A stretch of 64,000 bases of DNA. Origin: Chaetomium olivaceum (lineage: Eukaryota > Ascomycota > Sordariomycetes > Sordariales > Chaetomiaceae). The translations under genes were made by a program, and so were the position numbers. Below are positions 48,331-58,286 of this stretch, one piece after another. Under the pieces are notes generated by a model. It worked only from the letters and a program-made list of their open reading frames with translations. It had not been told where the DNA came from and did not search any database. The stretch lies in contig JAYWVB010000034.1 in assembly GCA_039881045.1 (NCBI GenBank), forward strand, positions 186,001 to 250,000, given 5' to 3'. Within the stretch, counting starts at the first letter, position 1. The number at the start of each line of letters is the position of its first letter.

Positions 48331-49266
48331 ATGGCCACCAACCTTCACCCCGACACGAACGGCACTGCCAACGATGACTTCACCGTCAAGGCCGGGCTCG
48401 CCCAGATGCTTAAGGGTGGCGTGATCATGGATGTGACGACCGCTGCCGAAGCCCGCATCGCCGAGGAGGCCGGTGCCGTCGCCGTCATGGCCCTCGAGCG
48501 CATCCCCTCCGACATCCGCAAAATGGGCGGCGTGGCGCGCATGTCGAACCCGGAGATGATCCAGGAGATCCAAAAGGCCGTCACCATCCCCGTCATGGCC
48601 AAGGCCCGCATCGGCCACGTCGTCGAGTGCCAGATCCTCGAGGCCCTCGACGTCGACTACATCGACGAGAGCGAGGTGCTCACCCCCGCCGACGACAAGT
48701 TCCACGTGGCCAAGTCCGACTTCAAGATCCCCTTCGTCTGCGGCTGCCGCAACCTGGGCGAGGCCCTCCGCCGCATCAAGGAGGGAGCCGCCATGATCCG
48801 CACCAAGGGCGAGGCCGGCACGGGCGACATCGTCGAGGCCGTCAAGCACATCCGCACCGTCAACGAGGAGATCGCCCAGGCCAAGGCTGCGCTAGCCGGC
48901 GGCGACCTCGCCATCTCGGCCCTGGCCCGCGAGATCGGCTGCGACTTCGCCCTGCTCAAGCAGACCGCCGAGCTCGGCCGCCTGCCCGTCGTCAACTTTG
49001 CCGCCGGTGGCGTGGCCACGCCGGCTGATGCTGCCCTCATGATGCACCTCGGCTGCGACGGCGTTTTTGTGGGTAGCGGCATCTTCAAGGACGCCGAGAC
49101 CCCCGAGCACGCCGCCAAGCGTGCGCGCGCGATTGTCAAGGCCACCACCCAGTTCACCGACAAGAAGGCGCTGATCGAGGCGAGCATCGAGCACGGAGAG
49201 GCCATGAGGGGTATCAGCAACGCAGGGTTGAAACCCGAGGAGAAGATGTCTGGTCGGGGCTGGTAG
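48331..49266 (+). CDS. pdx-1: Pyridoxal 5'-phosphate synthase lyase subunit
   Basis: Single-exon, 311 residues, full length. Builds PLP directly from ribose 5-phosphate, glyceraldehyde 3-phosphate and ammonia delivered by pdx-2, in the cytosol as a dodecamer of (beta/alpha)8 barrels. Residues expected for the reaction are present: Asp34 (GGVIMDV), Lys91 in VMAKARIGH (first Schiff base with ribose phosphate) and Lys159 in RTKGEAGTG (second). The phosphate-binding VNFAAGGVATPADAA and VGSGIF motifs and the C-terminal RGW end are intact. The start context (AAAATGG) is good. Confidence 0.97.
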   Translation: MATNLHPDTNGTANDDFTVKAGLAQMLKGGVIMDVTTAAEARIAEEAGAVAVMALERIPSDIRKMGGVARMSNPEMIQEIQKAVTIPVMAKARIGHVVECQILEALDVDYIDESEVLTPADDKFHVAKSDFKIPFVCGCRNLGEALRRIKEGAAMIRTKGEAGTGDIVEAVKHIRTVNEEIAQAKAALAGGDLAISALAREIGCDFALLKQTAELGRLPVVNFAAGGVATPADAALMMHLGCDGVFVGSGIFKDAETPEHAAKRARAIVKATTQFTDKKALIEASIEHGEAMRGISNAGLKPEEKMSGRGW

Positions 49267-49848
49267 AGGCTGAGGTGATGGAGGGTGGTTTCTGAAGGAG
49301 GCTGGGCGATGTGTATCTTGACTCTCGCCAGTTCAAGCCGTGGACTGGCTGGGTCTGACAGAGGTCGCACTTAGCTTGAGAGCATCGTTCATGGGAGGCA
49401 TTTCTGAGCAATATATGGGGAACATGGGTCACAGGGTACCAAAAGTCATTGGGTTGGCCCATTGCCACGGTTTCTCGCGAGTTGTGTTGCCCTTTCGGTT
49501 TTCAACCCCATATTTAACTAAGCAACGGCGTCTGGGATGCATCAACAATCCATACCAATGAATCTGAGTTAAAAGAATATGATAAATTCGGGTCCGTGTT
49601 CTCGCAGTTTATGCCTGTGAAATATAATCTGCGCCATATTTCAGCCGCCGCGCAGTCGTGTTGCGTAAGAGATATGCTACCTTGACAGCAATAATTCAGT
49701 CCGCTCATGCGGATCCCAGATGACAAAATGCGTAACAAAAGCCGCATCCCAGATCCCAAAACTACCCATCACATTTCCGCTCTGCTCATCCCCATGCCTT
49801 GCTTCGAACTAACCTCCAGCCAACTGCTCAGCCCCAGCCCATCCAGAC
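49267..49848. other. Convergent spacer
   Basis: 3' region between pdx-1 (+) and the split protease gene (-). No gene seen. Confidence 0.6.
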
Positions 49849-50633
49849 TCATGGCTCGAGGACCCGGATGTCGAGAATGTTCCCTCGCGATCTCCTTTTT
49901 ATGCTCTCAAAAACATCCTCGATTGGTGTGACCAGGCTGTACCCGTGATTGCATCCATGAGGCTGTTGTCCAGTAAACAGCAACCCCATGACGCCCCCAT
50001 CCTCGTCCCAAACGATGGAGCCGGAGTCGCCTCGGTTTCCAAATGGTTTGTTGCGCAGAGGGAAGAACATGGATTCAGTGGACTTTCGAGCTTCCGCACC
50101 CCGACCCGGCATATACCTCTCCTCCATGATGGTGCAGTCCGGCTTGATTTCTTCAAACTTTCCAACCGTGCTCTTTGACGAAGAGCCGGTTTTGAAAACA
50201 CGGTCGTTTTTTACCATGTTGTGTATTGAGCGGGTCTGAGGCTTCAAATTCCCTCCATATACATCGGGGATCTCATCTCCGCTGTAAGAGTTCGCCGCCC
50301 AGTCGTGATAGCCTGGAAGGGCATTTTCCCCGATGCGGTCATCTGGAATCGGCTTGATCAAGGCCCAGTCGAGTCGGCCGTTGGTCTTGGTCCGCTCCAA
50401 ATAACCAGAAGCGAGATAGACTTCACCGAAATAGTGCATACCCCTATCGAAAAAGGAGATTGACTCGTTCAGCTCCTCTTGGATGACGTTGGGGACGGGC
50501 TTGCCCCTCTGTGCGAGGGAGCGAATCTTTCTCTGAAGCGTCTCAACGGTAAAGTTGTGCTTCACCCGGGTAGGATGTTCCATCTTGTGGTGCTTTGACA
50601 TGTCCTTTGGTATTAGACCCTTTTGGTCCGCTA

Positions 50634-50681
50634 ACGTACTTGCATAACGAGTGGGCCAACATAACGAGTGGGCCACTTTTC
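50634..50681 (+). repeat. Left terminal inverted repeat
   Basis: 48 bp, ACGTACTTGC then two adjacent copies of CATAACGAGTGGGCCA and CTTTTC; one mismatch (A versus C) against the right repeat. Confidence 0.92.
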
Positions 50682-50731
50682 TTCCTTTTGCAACCTCCCA
50701 ACTTCATAACGCATTTCCTTCACAATACAAA

Positions 50732-52390
50732 ATGCAACCTCTTCCAAAAGAGAGTCGTATAATCCTTGCGCTTGAAGCTCTTAAAAAAGACCCTAAACTT
50801 TCCGTACGGAAGGCTGCTACGATCTACGAGATTCCGCGAAGCTCGCTTCAACATCGACGCGCTGGAAAGCAACCACGACCCGAAATAATTACCAGCCAAC
50901 CTTCGAAAATTGACCGACTTCGAAGAACAAGTCCTTCTTGAGAGGGTACTCGACCTTGATATGCGAGGATTTCAGCCCCAGCTCTCCGACCTTCGAGAAA
51001 TGGCCGATCGCCTTCGGGCCACACGCGGCGCGTCGCCCGTCGGACCCCGATGGGCAAACGGTTTCGTAAAGCGACATTCCAAGGTTACAACGCGTTTCCG
51101 ACGCCGAATCGATTACAAGAGAGCCCAATGCGAAGATCCCGACGTGGTAAACGCGTGGTTTCGGCTCGTACGTAACATAATCGACAAATACGCGATCCAA
51201 GAGGGGGATATCTACAACTTCGACGAGACTGGGTTCCAGATGGGCATGCTTTCGAGTGCAAAGGTCGTGACGAGCTCCGAGCGACGTAGGCGGCCTCGCA
51301 CAAAGCAGCCTAGTAATCGAGAGTAGGTTACGGTGATCCAAGCTGTATGTGCGGATAGCTAGGTCGTGCCGCCGTACTTTGTCGTCAAGGGGAAAAACCA
51401 CCTCCTCCCCTGGTACCAGGACAGCCGGTTCCAGCCCGAATGGAGAGTCCACACAAGCGAAAATGGCTGGACAACAAATGAGATTGGCCTCGATTGGCTA
51501 AAACATTTCGACCAAGCTACCAAGGGCCGTACGAGAGGGGTGTATCTACTGCTCATCCTTGACGGCCACGAAAGCCACCACTCGGTCGACTTCGAAGATT
51601 TCTGTAAGGCCAACAACATTGTTACACTTTGCATGCCTCCCCATTCTTCCCACTTTCTCCAGCCTCTTGATGTTGGGTGTTTTAGTCCGCTCAAGGCCTC
51701 GTACGGCAAGCGGATTGAGCAGATGATGCGGATGCAGATCACCCACATTACGAAGGAGGACTTCTTCGACGCGTTTGTCGAGGCATTTCACGCTTCCATC
51801 ACAGCGAACAACATACGAGCGGGCTTTAGAGCAACTGGCCTTGTTCCTTTTGACCCTGAATTGGTAGTTTCTTGCCTGACCCTAAGCCACTTACCCCATC
51901 TCCTCCAAACTCGCGTTCCGGAACAGCCTCGACTTGGGCCCTGAAGACCCCATCCAATGCGTACGACGCGACCAAGAGCTCCATCACTCTCAAGCGGAAG
52001 ATAGAGAACCATCAAGGTAGCTCTCCGACTCACATTTTCGACATCATCGACTTGCAGGCCAAGAGCATCTCAAAATTGGCACATGAAATGGTGTTACTCC
52101 GAGCTGAGGCCCAGGAACTTCGTACAGCAAATGAGCGACTAAGCAAGCGCCGTAGGACAAAGAAAACGCGTCTGCAGGAAGGAGGATCACTTAGTTTAAA
52201 AGAGGCAAAGGGTTTGATGGCTGATCGGGGACTTGGTGATAAGGACTGCGAGGAAACGTCTGGGAGTAGTGGTTGTATAACAGTGGGTGGGCCACGCATT
52301 CGGCTCTGCAGCAACTACAAGAAGCCCGGCCACAATGCGCGGACATGTCAAGTAGTTTGCGAGATGTCTGAAGACAGTGATTCCGAGTAG
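50732..52390 (+). pseudogene. Pogo/Fot1 transposase, defective
   Basis: The HTH-psq start (PKLSVRKAATIYEIPRSSLQ) is followed by a CENP-B-type helix-turn-helix and the DDE domain: FDETG, LILDGHESHH and QPLDVG carry the three acidic residues. The C terminus is coiled-coil-like with a possible zinc knuckle (CSNYKKPGHNARTC). Defects: one extra A near 50908-50911, stop TAG at 51324-51326, stop TAG at 51360-51362, and one base lacking near 51885. Both stops sit where the family usually has Trp, consistent with TGG to TAG changes. The element cannot make a full transposase, but its termini are intact, so it could be moved in trans. Confidence 0.9.
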
Positions 52391-52449
52391 TTTCAATTGA
52401 TTTGAGCTGTTGTGGCTGAATTGACTTACACAAAGTGGTTGAGGTCCGG

Positions 52450-52497
52450 GAAAAGTGGCCCACTCGTTATGGTGGCCCACTCGTTATGCAAGTACGT
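52450..52497 (-). repeat. Right terminal inverted repeat
   Basis: Reverse complement of the left repeat with a single difference; ends at the TA duplication 52498-52499. Confidence 0.92.
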
Positions 52498-53756
52498 TAT
52501 CCAAAGTTCCGAACTTTGGCCCGGGTTGCCCATCTCCCCGCGAGCAACCCATGGTTTGCCAGCTTCGACTTCAACCTTCTTGACACCCATGGTGTAACCT
52601 TCAATACTAGGCCTGACGATGTGGTAATTGGTAAGGGCCATCTTCTTCCAACCCTTGTCTTTGACGTTAATTTCGACCCAGCATCCCAGAGTGCCTACGG
52701 GAGGGTTTGCCAGTTCTCCATCGGTTCGACGAATGTAGCATCCCGCGCCAATATCAGCCCCAAGGCTGACCGTTGTGGTATATGGTTTTGGGAGATTATA
52801 GTCGAAATCCCGCTCTCTGCTGTCCCGCTCGGCATCTGTAAGGTTCGAGGAAACCAATGCAAAGGAAGAGTGGCCCATGATATTGTGCTCCATATGGACA
52901 TGGAGGTCGAGGCCGAACTCATCGACAAATGTTTGCATGTCTTTTACCACAGGTGGCCATCCGCTCTCGGGTGACTCATAATCTACGGCGACGTACACCG
53001 TCTTCGGGTTGTTGTAAGCCTCGTTGAGCCCCAGCTTGAAGAGGGCAATGGCTGTTATGTGGCCGGTTGTTGAACCAAACTTTTGCAGAATGTTGAAAAT
53101 CCCGCTCTTGATCGTGGGCCAAGCGGCCTTCAAACGAGGATAAGCCTCGTCGTTATCGAGAGGAGAGAGAAACTTCTGTCGAATCAAATCTTGGGTCACC
53201 ATCTCCACGCTGATGTCGAATCGGCAGGGGCTTTGGCTATCGTCAACGCGCATGTCTAATGTTGTGTATCAGTTAACAGTTCCGTACGGGGGTCTTTTCT
53301 ACCATACCGATATATTTCTTGAGCTTTTCCACGACAGCTTGCCATACTCGTCCTAAATCCGCGGTCCATTCGTCCACCATAATCAATACAGTGGGTTGAG
53401 TGTCGTACGGGTCATCGCGGAATACTGGATTGAAAACGTATTAGTTAGTTAGTACCCAGTAGAACTGGCATGACCGTGGACATACCGCGGGCTGTGAGCA
53501 TGGGGTGGACCGTCGACTCCCGGATGCCGCACTGGGTGGCGATTTCCATAGCTTTACGAGGGAACTCGTCGCCAAAATACTTCTCGATATTGCAACACGA
53601 CTCGTCTCCAGGGTAGCTTACAAGGGGCATTGGGCGGGGAGGAGTGACCACGCGGAAGTCGACGTTTGAAATGTCAAAACTGCCCATGCTACTCTCGGAC
53701 GAGTCTGAAGCTTCGGCACGCCGTGCCCTTCTTGAAACAGTGGAATCCGAAGACAT

Positions 53757-54604
53757 GATGTCCGAATGAAGTTGGATGATGCAAAAGGGTTCGTGCGTTA
53801 GGTGATCTGAATAACAAGACGAACAATGTGAGCGCGTTACGAAACATCCGAGCGTGTGGTGTGACGAACCTCTCCTGGACCTCGTCCTGTTAGGGTTCAG
53901 TCTGATTGAAGGTGTCTTGCAAAGGTACTAGGTTCGGTGCAGCCAAAAGGTGCACAACAAAGACTTGTCTCAACAGTAGGCTCTCGAGCTTGTAGCGAAC
54001 TGTAGTTGTGATTGCTAACTGGAGAACTCCCAGAGCTCTCCAGAACGAGTGACTATATACTATCTAATTCCTGGGTGCTCAGTGTGCTCAGTAGTTTCCT
54101 CCAACTGAGCTCACTGATCACCTCTGCGGCTCCTCTGATTGGTTCATCTATCGATTGGTCCGGAGCATCCCGCGCCGCTCCCGGAGACCCTACCTGTTGG
54201 CATATTCGTGACATGTGGGGAAAGGTTTGAGCGCGGGGGGGGGGGAAATCCTAAGGCAGCCGCCGAACCTTATCGTCTCGTATGAAGTTGGTAAGGTTCT
54301 GCTCCAGACGCACGCCTAAATGCTTCGTACCTACCATAGCGCGCGCCCGGGGGATTGAAAAATGATCACTTCCACCGTCACTGAGTGGTAGGACGATTTC
54401 GGGTTCATGATTGATCTGTGACAGACGTCATTTCAAAATGGGTTTCGACCGAAAATGATCATAGAGCCGAGAGATCATTTTATTACAATATAAACTTTAC
54501 TAGCGGTTTTGGAGCCCCCTACCGCCTAACAGGTAACCCACCTCTCGCGAATTTACCGTGGCGCAATCACTATATATGTTAAGATACATGTACCTACTTG
54601 CCTA
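53757..54604. other. Intergenic, AT-rich repeat edge
   Basis: Promoter side of the protease gene. From 54,240 the DNA is repeat-like: an 11-G run (54235-54245), three copies of AAAATGATC (54358, 54452, and inverted at 54473-54481), and a diverged repeat (about 54491-54602) that has a relative at 56405-56530. Confidence 0.5.
54491..54602. repeat. Diverged direct repeat, copy A
   Basis: Shares blocks with 56405-56530, for example the words ATCACTATATAT, TTAAGAT and CTACTTGCCT in the same order and spacing. Roughly three quarters of positions agree by eye. It abuts the tail end of the second LINE. Confidence 0.55.
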
Positions 54605-54760
54605 ATATTATTATTATTATTTCCTACACCGATATGCCCTGGGGCGCGCCGGTCCTTCTACTGCTATTTACAAAGGGAACCGTACCGTATAGGCCGGATA
54701 AAAACCTCTGTCTACCACTTTGAGACAACAATCTGTGAATCCGTCATACTGCAAAAGAAA

Positions 54761-54781
54761 GGAGGCCCTTTGCCGGCCTCC
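54761..54781 (-). other. LINE 3'-UTR hairpin, second copy
   Basis: GGAGGCC and GGCCTCC arms with a 7-base loop; 7 nt after the ORF2 stop on the minus strand and followed by TTTCTTTT. The stem equals that at 32199-32216, the loop differs. Confidence 0.75.
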
Positions 54782-54788
54782 GTGCCCT

Positions 54789-56200
54789 CTAGCCCTCCCC
54801 ATCCACTGTTTCTAGCTCCAGCCTTCTGGCTAGGCTATACTCCAGTAGCCGGCCAGAGTCCATCAGCCAGCCAAGGACCTTCCTAACAAATCTTCTGCTC
54901 CGGGCACCTACTCCCCGTAATACGGTTTGTAGGTCCCGATGTGACCGAATCTCTCTGCCGTCCCACGGCCTTTGTAACGGCGGGTCGGGGCACCAAACCA
55001 CCAAGTGCTCCACTGTCTCCCTGCCTCTCCCGCACTCGCAATAGGGGGTACGGACCTCCGGGACTTTCACCCTGAACAGGTAGTCCCGGAGGCCTATATC
55101 CCCGATACGGGCCTGGGAAAGGAGGGAGCTCTGCGCCTTTGTAAGACCTTCGTGTCTCATCAGAGCTTTGTCGGTAAATAAGAGGGCTGGGGGGTCTTCG
55201 TCGGCTATCCTCCTGTTTAATACCCCCTGTCGAGTAGTACTTTGTTGACTAGCTCTCTGTTGTTCCCACCGGGCCTGCCAGGCCAGTTCGACCACCTCCT
55301 TGGTATTCGACCCCCTATCCTTCCCCCCGATCTTCCATTTGTAGTTAACCCACTGGGCCACTACACTAGCGGCTAGTTCAGTGGGCGTGGGGCTCTGCGG
55401 GCCCTGACGGGGCCTCCGGCCTCGGGTTTTCCTCCTCTTGTTGAACCTTCGGTAGATCTTATTGCAGGCCTCAGTGATTAGATGCCCCGTGGTTGTTCTC
55501 TCGGCCTCCGGCCCAGCCCCTGATTGTAGGGCCTGCTTCTGTAGCCGGCCCTCGAAGTCGGCCAGCCGCTTGTTGAGATATAAGTCTAGCGGTGGCACCC
55601 AGGCCTCTGTTTCTAAGCACCGAATAGGAGCTGACTTGTATGCCCCTACTACTATTCGAAGGCTCCTGTTCTGAGCTTTTGACAAGACCTTTGCAGGCCC
55701 CTTCGGCCCTGTAGCTCTTGGAGCTGTTGGTTGGTGGAAGCTGGAGGCTCCGTAAGCTATGGCACTGCGGATGCACTTTACGTAGACCTACCGAGCCCTG
55801 GATAGGCTCGGGCCCCACGTCTTTGCTGCAATCCTCGATAAGGCGAAATCTTGGGTTTTGAGTTTCCGTTCCACAGCTTGTTGGTGCGCCCTCCATGATA
55901 GCTTCCAGTCCAGCCAGACGCCTAGAAACCGAGCCGATTCCACTGGCTTAACTGTGCTGTAGCCACTAGCCCCTGGGTGGGCCAGGGCCACCGGGTTCTC
56001 CCACTGTCTCCGACCTTTGTTGAAGTAAATTAATTCGCACTTTTGGGGTGCAAACGCCATCCCCCGGGTACCAGCCCACTGCAAGCAGGTCTTCCAAGCT
56101 TTTTCTAGTTGCTGTGTATTGGCCTCTGGGTTCTTTCCAAAGGCCAGTAGGTTTGTGTCGTCTGCGAACCCTACTATGCTAACCAGTGGATGAGCTGTTT
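54789..56200 (-). pseudogene. LINE ORF2 3' fragment (RT end, zinc knuckle)
   Basis: Begins inside RT at VGFADDTNLLAFGKNPEAN (about 56170) and runs through NKGRRQW, ARFLGVWLDWKLSWRAH and ALSRIAAKTWG. The frame then breaks around 55690-55800 and resumes as QNRSLRIVVGAYKSAPIRCL. It ends with the knuckle CECGRGRETVEHLVVWC and LARRLELE. It matches the first LINE motif by motif but is older, with a frame break and more diverged sequence. Confidence 0.88.
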
Positions 56201-56205
56201 TCAGG

Positions 56206-56654
56206 GACCATATATATATATCTATATTATATATAATATAAACACTAGTTCCTAATTTATCGGTCTAGCAAAAATGATGTTGTTGGATCAAGTATGCCTC
56301 GGACATTACACTCCAGCCACTAAGGTAGCTCGTCAGGTATGTTGATTCGGATCACGACGGTTGATTCAGATTAGAGTATATGGACTTTGATCTGATAGCT
56401 AATTCCACCATATCTTTATTAGCGGCTGGTTTGGTCGAGGTTGTGGAGGCCCGAGCCGCCCAACGAGGCATCCACCGCTCACGCATTTGCCGGGGCGCCA
56501 TCACTATATATAATTAAGATCGCTACTTGCCTATACAACACTGTGCTTAATAGAACCCCCGTCCCATTACACCTTCTCAATAGTATACTGACAGCACTAC
56601 GTACTCGGATCATAATATAAATATCCATCAATAATTCTCCAAACTTTCCCCCCA
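56206..56654. other. AT-rich repeat DNA
   Basis: A TA-rich tract (56208-56240) flanks the LINE; copy B of the diverged repeat follows. No gene seen. Confidence 0.6.
56405..56530. repeat. Diverged direct repeat, copy B
   Basis: Relative of 54491-54602 in the same orientation. The two copies flank the second LINE. Confidence 0.55.
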
Positions 56655-56942
56655 CTACATCTTGAACTTTATTTGATCCCCCTCCCTTTTATGCATGTCT
56701 TTCGCTTTAATTTGAGCCTCATCCCCCATGATTGATTTCGCTTTCAGTATTTCTTCATCTTTCTTTCTAGCCTTTTCGTCTTTCCCCATGCGCATCGTCA
56801 CAATCCACCCTGGTTGAACGGTAAGTTCCAATACGACCGGAAGGATGACGCTACCATCTGGTGCAATATGACCATGATGTTGCTCCTTGGCCTCGGCTTC
56901 AATAGATCCAATGGGGACACAGGCTCGTTGGATCAATTCTTC
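56655..56942 (-). pseudogene. Relic of a fungal ubiquitin-like-domain protein
   Basis: Reads EELIQRACVPIGS, HHGHIAPDGSVILP and ELTVQPGWIVTM, the conserved tail of a ubiquitin-like domain found at one end of large filamentous-fungal proteins. A Lys/Glu-rich tail follows to a stop at 56655. An in-frame stop lies just upstream at about 56946, and no start codon exists, so this is a fragment. The rest of the parent gene is not visible in the window. Confidence 0.6.
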
Positions 56943-58286
56943 AACGCTCTAGCGCCCGTTTAAGGTACCTTTATAGGCCCTCATTCTCGCATGACTAGGT
57001 ACCTTAGTATGGGGTTATCCGTCACACCTAGCCAGCCATCCTATATATAGTTATCGTTATGATTTGTATTATCTTCTTCCAAGAAGCGGAGAATTAGCAC
57101 TCGCAAACTACATGATCGATATGTTGGATGTTGTCCGTCCGTGGTAATACGCTTCGGGATCGGACACAGCGATATAGGCGACGCGGTTTTGATCTGGCGG
57201 GAGCAGAACAAATAAAATCCCGAGTTGGCAGACAGACAGCAAGAGTCGGAAAAGCGCTCGATCAACATATTCACGGACCATGGTATACTCCCGTAGATGG
57301 GACAGAAAGACATTCGCGTACCAAGTCAGGAAACTCAGGTAGGTAGTTTTGTCGTGCGGCCCCTCCAAGTTTACGTTATTACATACCTATATAACTTGGA
57401 GAGAGATAACAAACGAACCACCGCAGTATTAGGATATAAAAAAGTCAAGGAGATATATTTTCTTCAGGTCAATGACATATCCTTCAGCAGACCTTCGACT
57501 TGGGGCCCTAGTCAAGGGCTCCGTATCATCAAACATACCGGCATCCAACTGTATGCGAATAGGAGGTACACTGTAGGTCGGATGTCACCATCATGACGAG
57601 TCTTTCAGATTAAGTACCTAACAATAGCAGTTTTCAGAGGATATCTGTAACGGGCTATACCCGGTTTGGGGCCTCGGCGAGTCTCGGTCGTCGTACAGAG
57701 ATATAGGCGGCGCAGGAACTGACGAGTTGATTGGCGGTCAATCAACTGTGCCGTGCTTTTGGCGCAACGGTTTCGATTCTCAGGTAGGTACCTAGGAAAC
57801 CTTTGAAAGTAGATCGAGAGTTTCATTATGATGGTTCTCATCCTCCGGTTAAGACCTTCGAGTTTGTCTGCCGAAGCCCGCCTTACTCGTCATGACAGTG
57901 TTATGTTCTTCGCCTACGAAAAGCCGGCATCAGTCCACTGTCAACACAGACTTGGGTCAACTAGCGTGCATGGAGTACAGGAGCTGCCATGCGGTGTAAC
58001 GTTTTAGAAGTTCGTGTTGGTTAGACCCTCCACAATGTGCTGTAGTATCCATTCCATGATTGCTGTATCTAGGTAATTACTGATAGGTTTTGTTTGTAGA
58101 TTCTGTTGCCCAAAAATGCCCGATCCCATGCCCAATACCTGTCGTCCATCTTTTGTCCCACGGTTACCCACCCAACCCATAGTCCCTCATTAAACCTTAG
58201 ACCTTCCGTCATGTACTGTACCAACGCCATGGGTATGATAACCAAACAGATAACACACAATGCCCAACCACAACAAACATCCACCA
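56943..58286. other. AT-rich intergenic, no intact gene seen
   Basis: Short frames without recognisable families. The composition suggests decayed repeats. Confidence 0.5.

Larger units (their letters stand above)
50634..52497 (+). mobile_element. Pogo/Fot1-type DNA transposon (Tc1/mariner superfamily)
   Basis: A 1,864-bp element with 48-bp terminal inverted repeats (one mismatch) and a TA target duplication (50632-50633 and 52498-52499). It carries one defective pogo-type transposase. It sits inside exon 3 of the protease gene. TIRs begin ACGTACTTGC and contain a tandem duplication of the 16-bp word CATAACGAGTGGGCCA. Confidence 0.93.
49849..53756 (-). pseudogene. Trypsin-like serine protease gene split by a transposon
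   Basis: Exon 1 53756-53486, exon 2 53424-53308, then exon 3 from 53255, interrupted by the element at 50634-52497 and resuming at 50631 down to 49849. Introns of 61 and 52 nt have GTATGT/GTATGG donors. Dropping the element and one TA copy gives exactly 643 codons. The N-terminal 200 residues are unassigned. The chymotrypsin-fold part shows the triad: His in ALTNYHIVRP, Asp in LDWALIKP and Ser in RGDSGSIVWDE. There is no signal peptide, so an intracellular protease, as in fungal Ssy5-like or NLR-linked proteases, is likely (inference). As the sequence stands the gene is broken after residue about 380, but no other lesion is seen. Confidence 0.85.
54605..56205 (-). mobile_element. Second LINE copy, 5'-truncated, same family
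   Basis: Minus-strand element with a TAA-repeat tail at its low-coordinate end (about 54605-54620 on the plus strand), preceded by GGGCATA..CGG..GTA as in the first LINE, and a 3' UTR of about 184 nt. It is truncated just upstream of the FADD block of RT. A target duplication could not be fixed because the 5' flank is AT-rich repeat DNA. Confidence 0.85.

Noticed and set aside
48160..48849. 229-codon antisense frame, His/Asp/Gly-rich
   Set aside because: Mirror of pdx-1, which is conserved end to end.
51366..51944. Separate 192-codon host gene
   Set aside because: It is the DDE half of the transposase downstream of a stop codon.
57128..57841. Two segments sharing GATATAGGCG and CAGGTAGGTA as a tandem repeat
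   Set aside because: Only short words match; the intervening sequences do not align.
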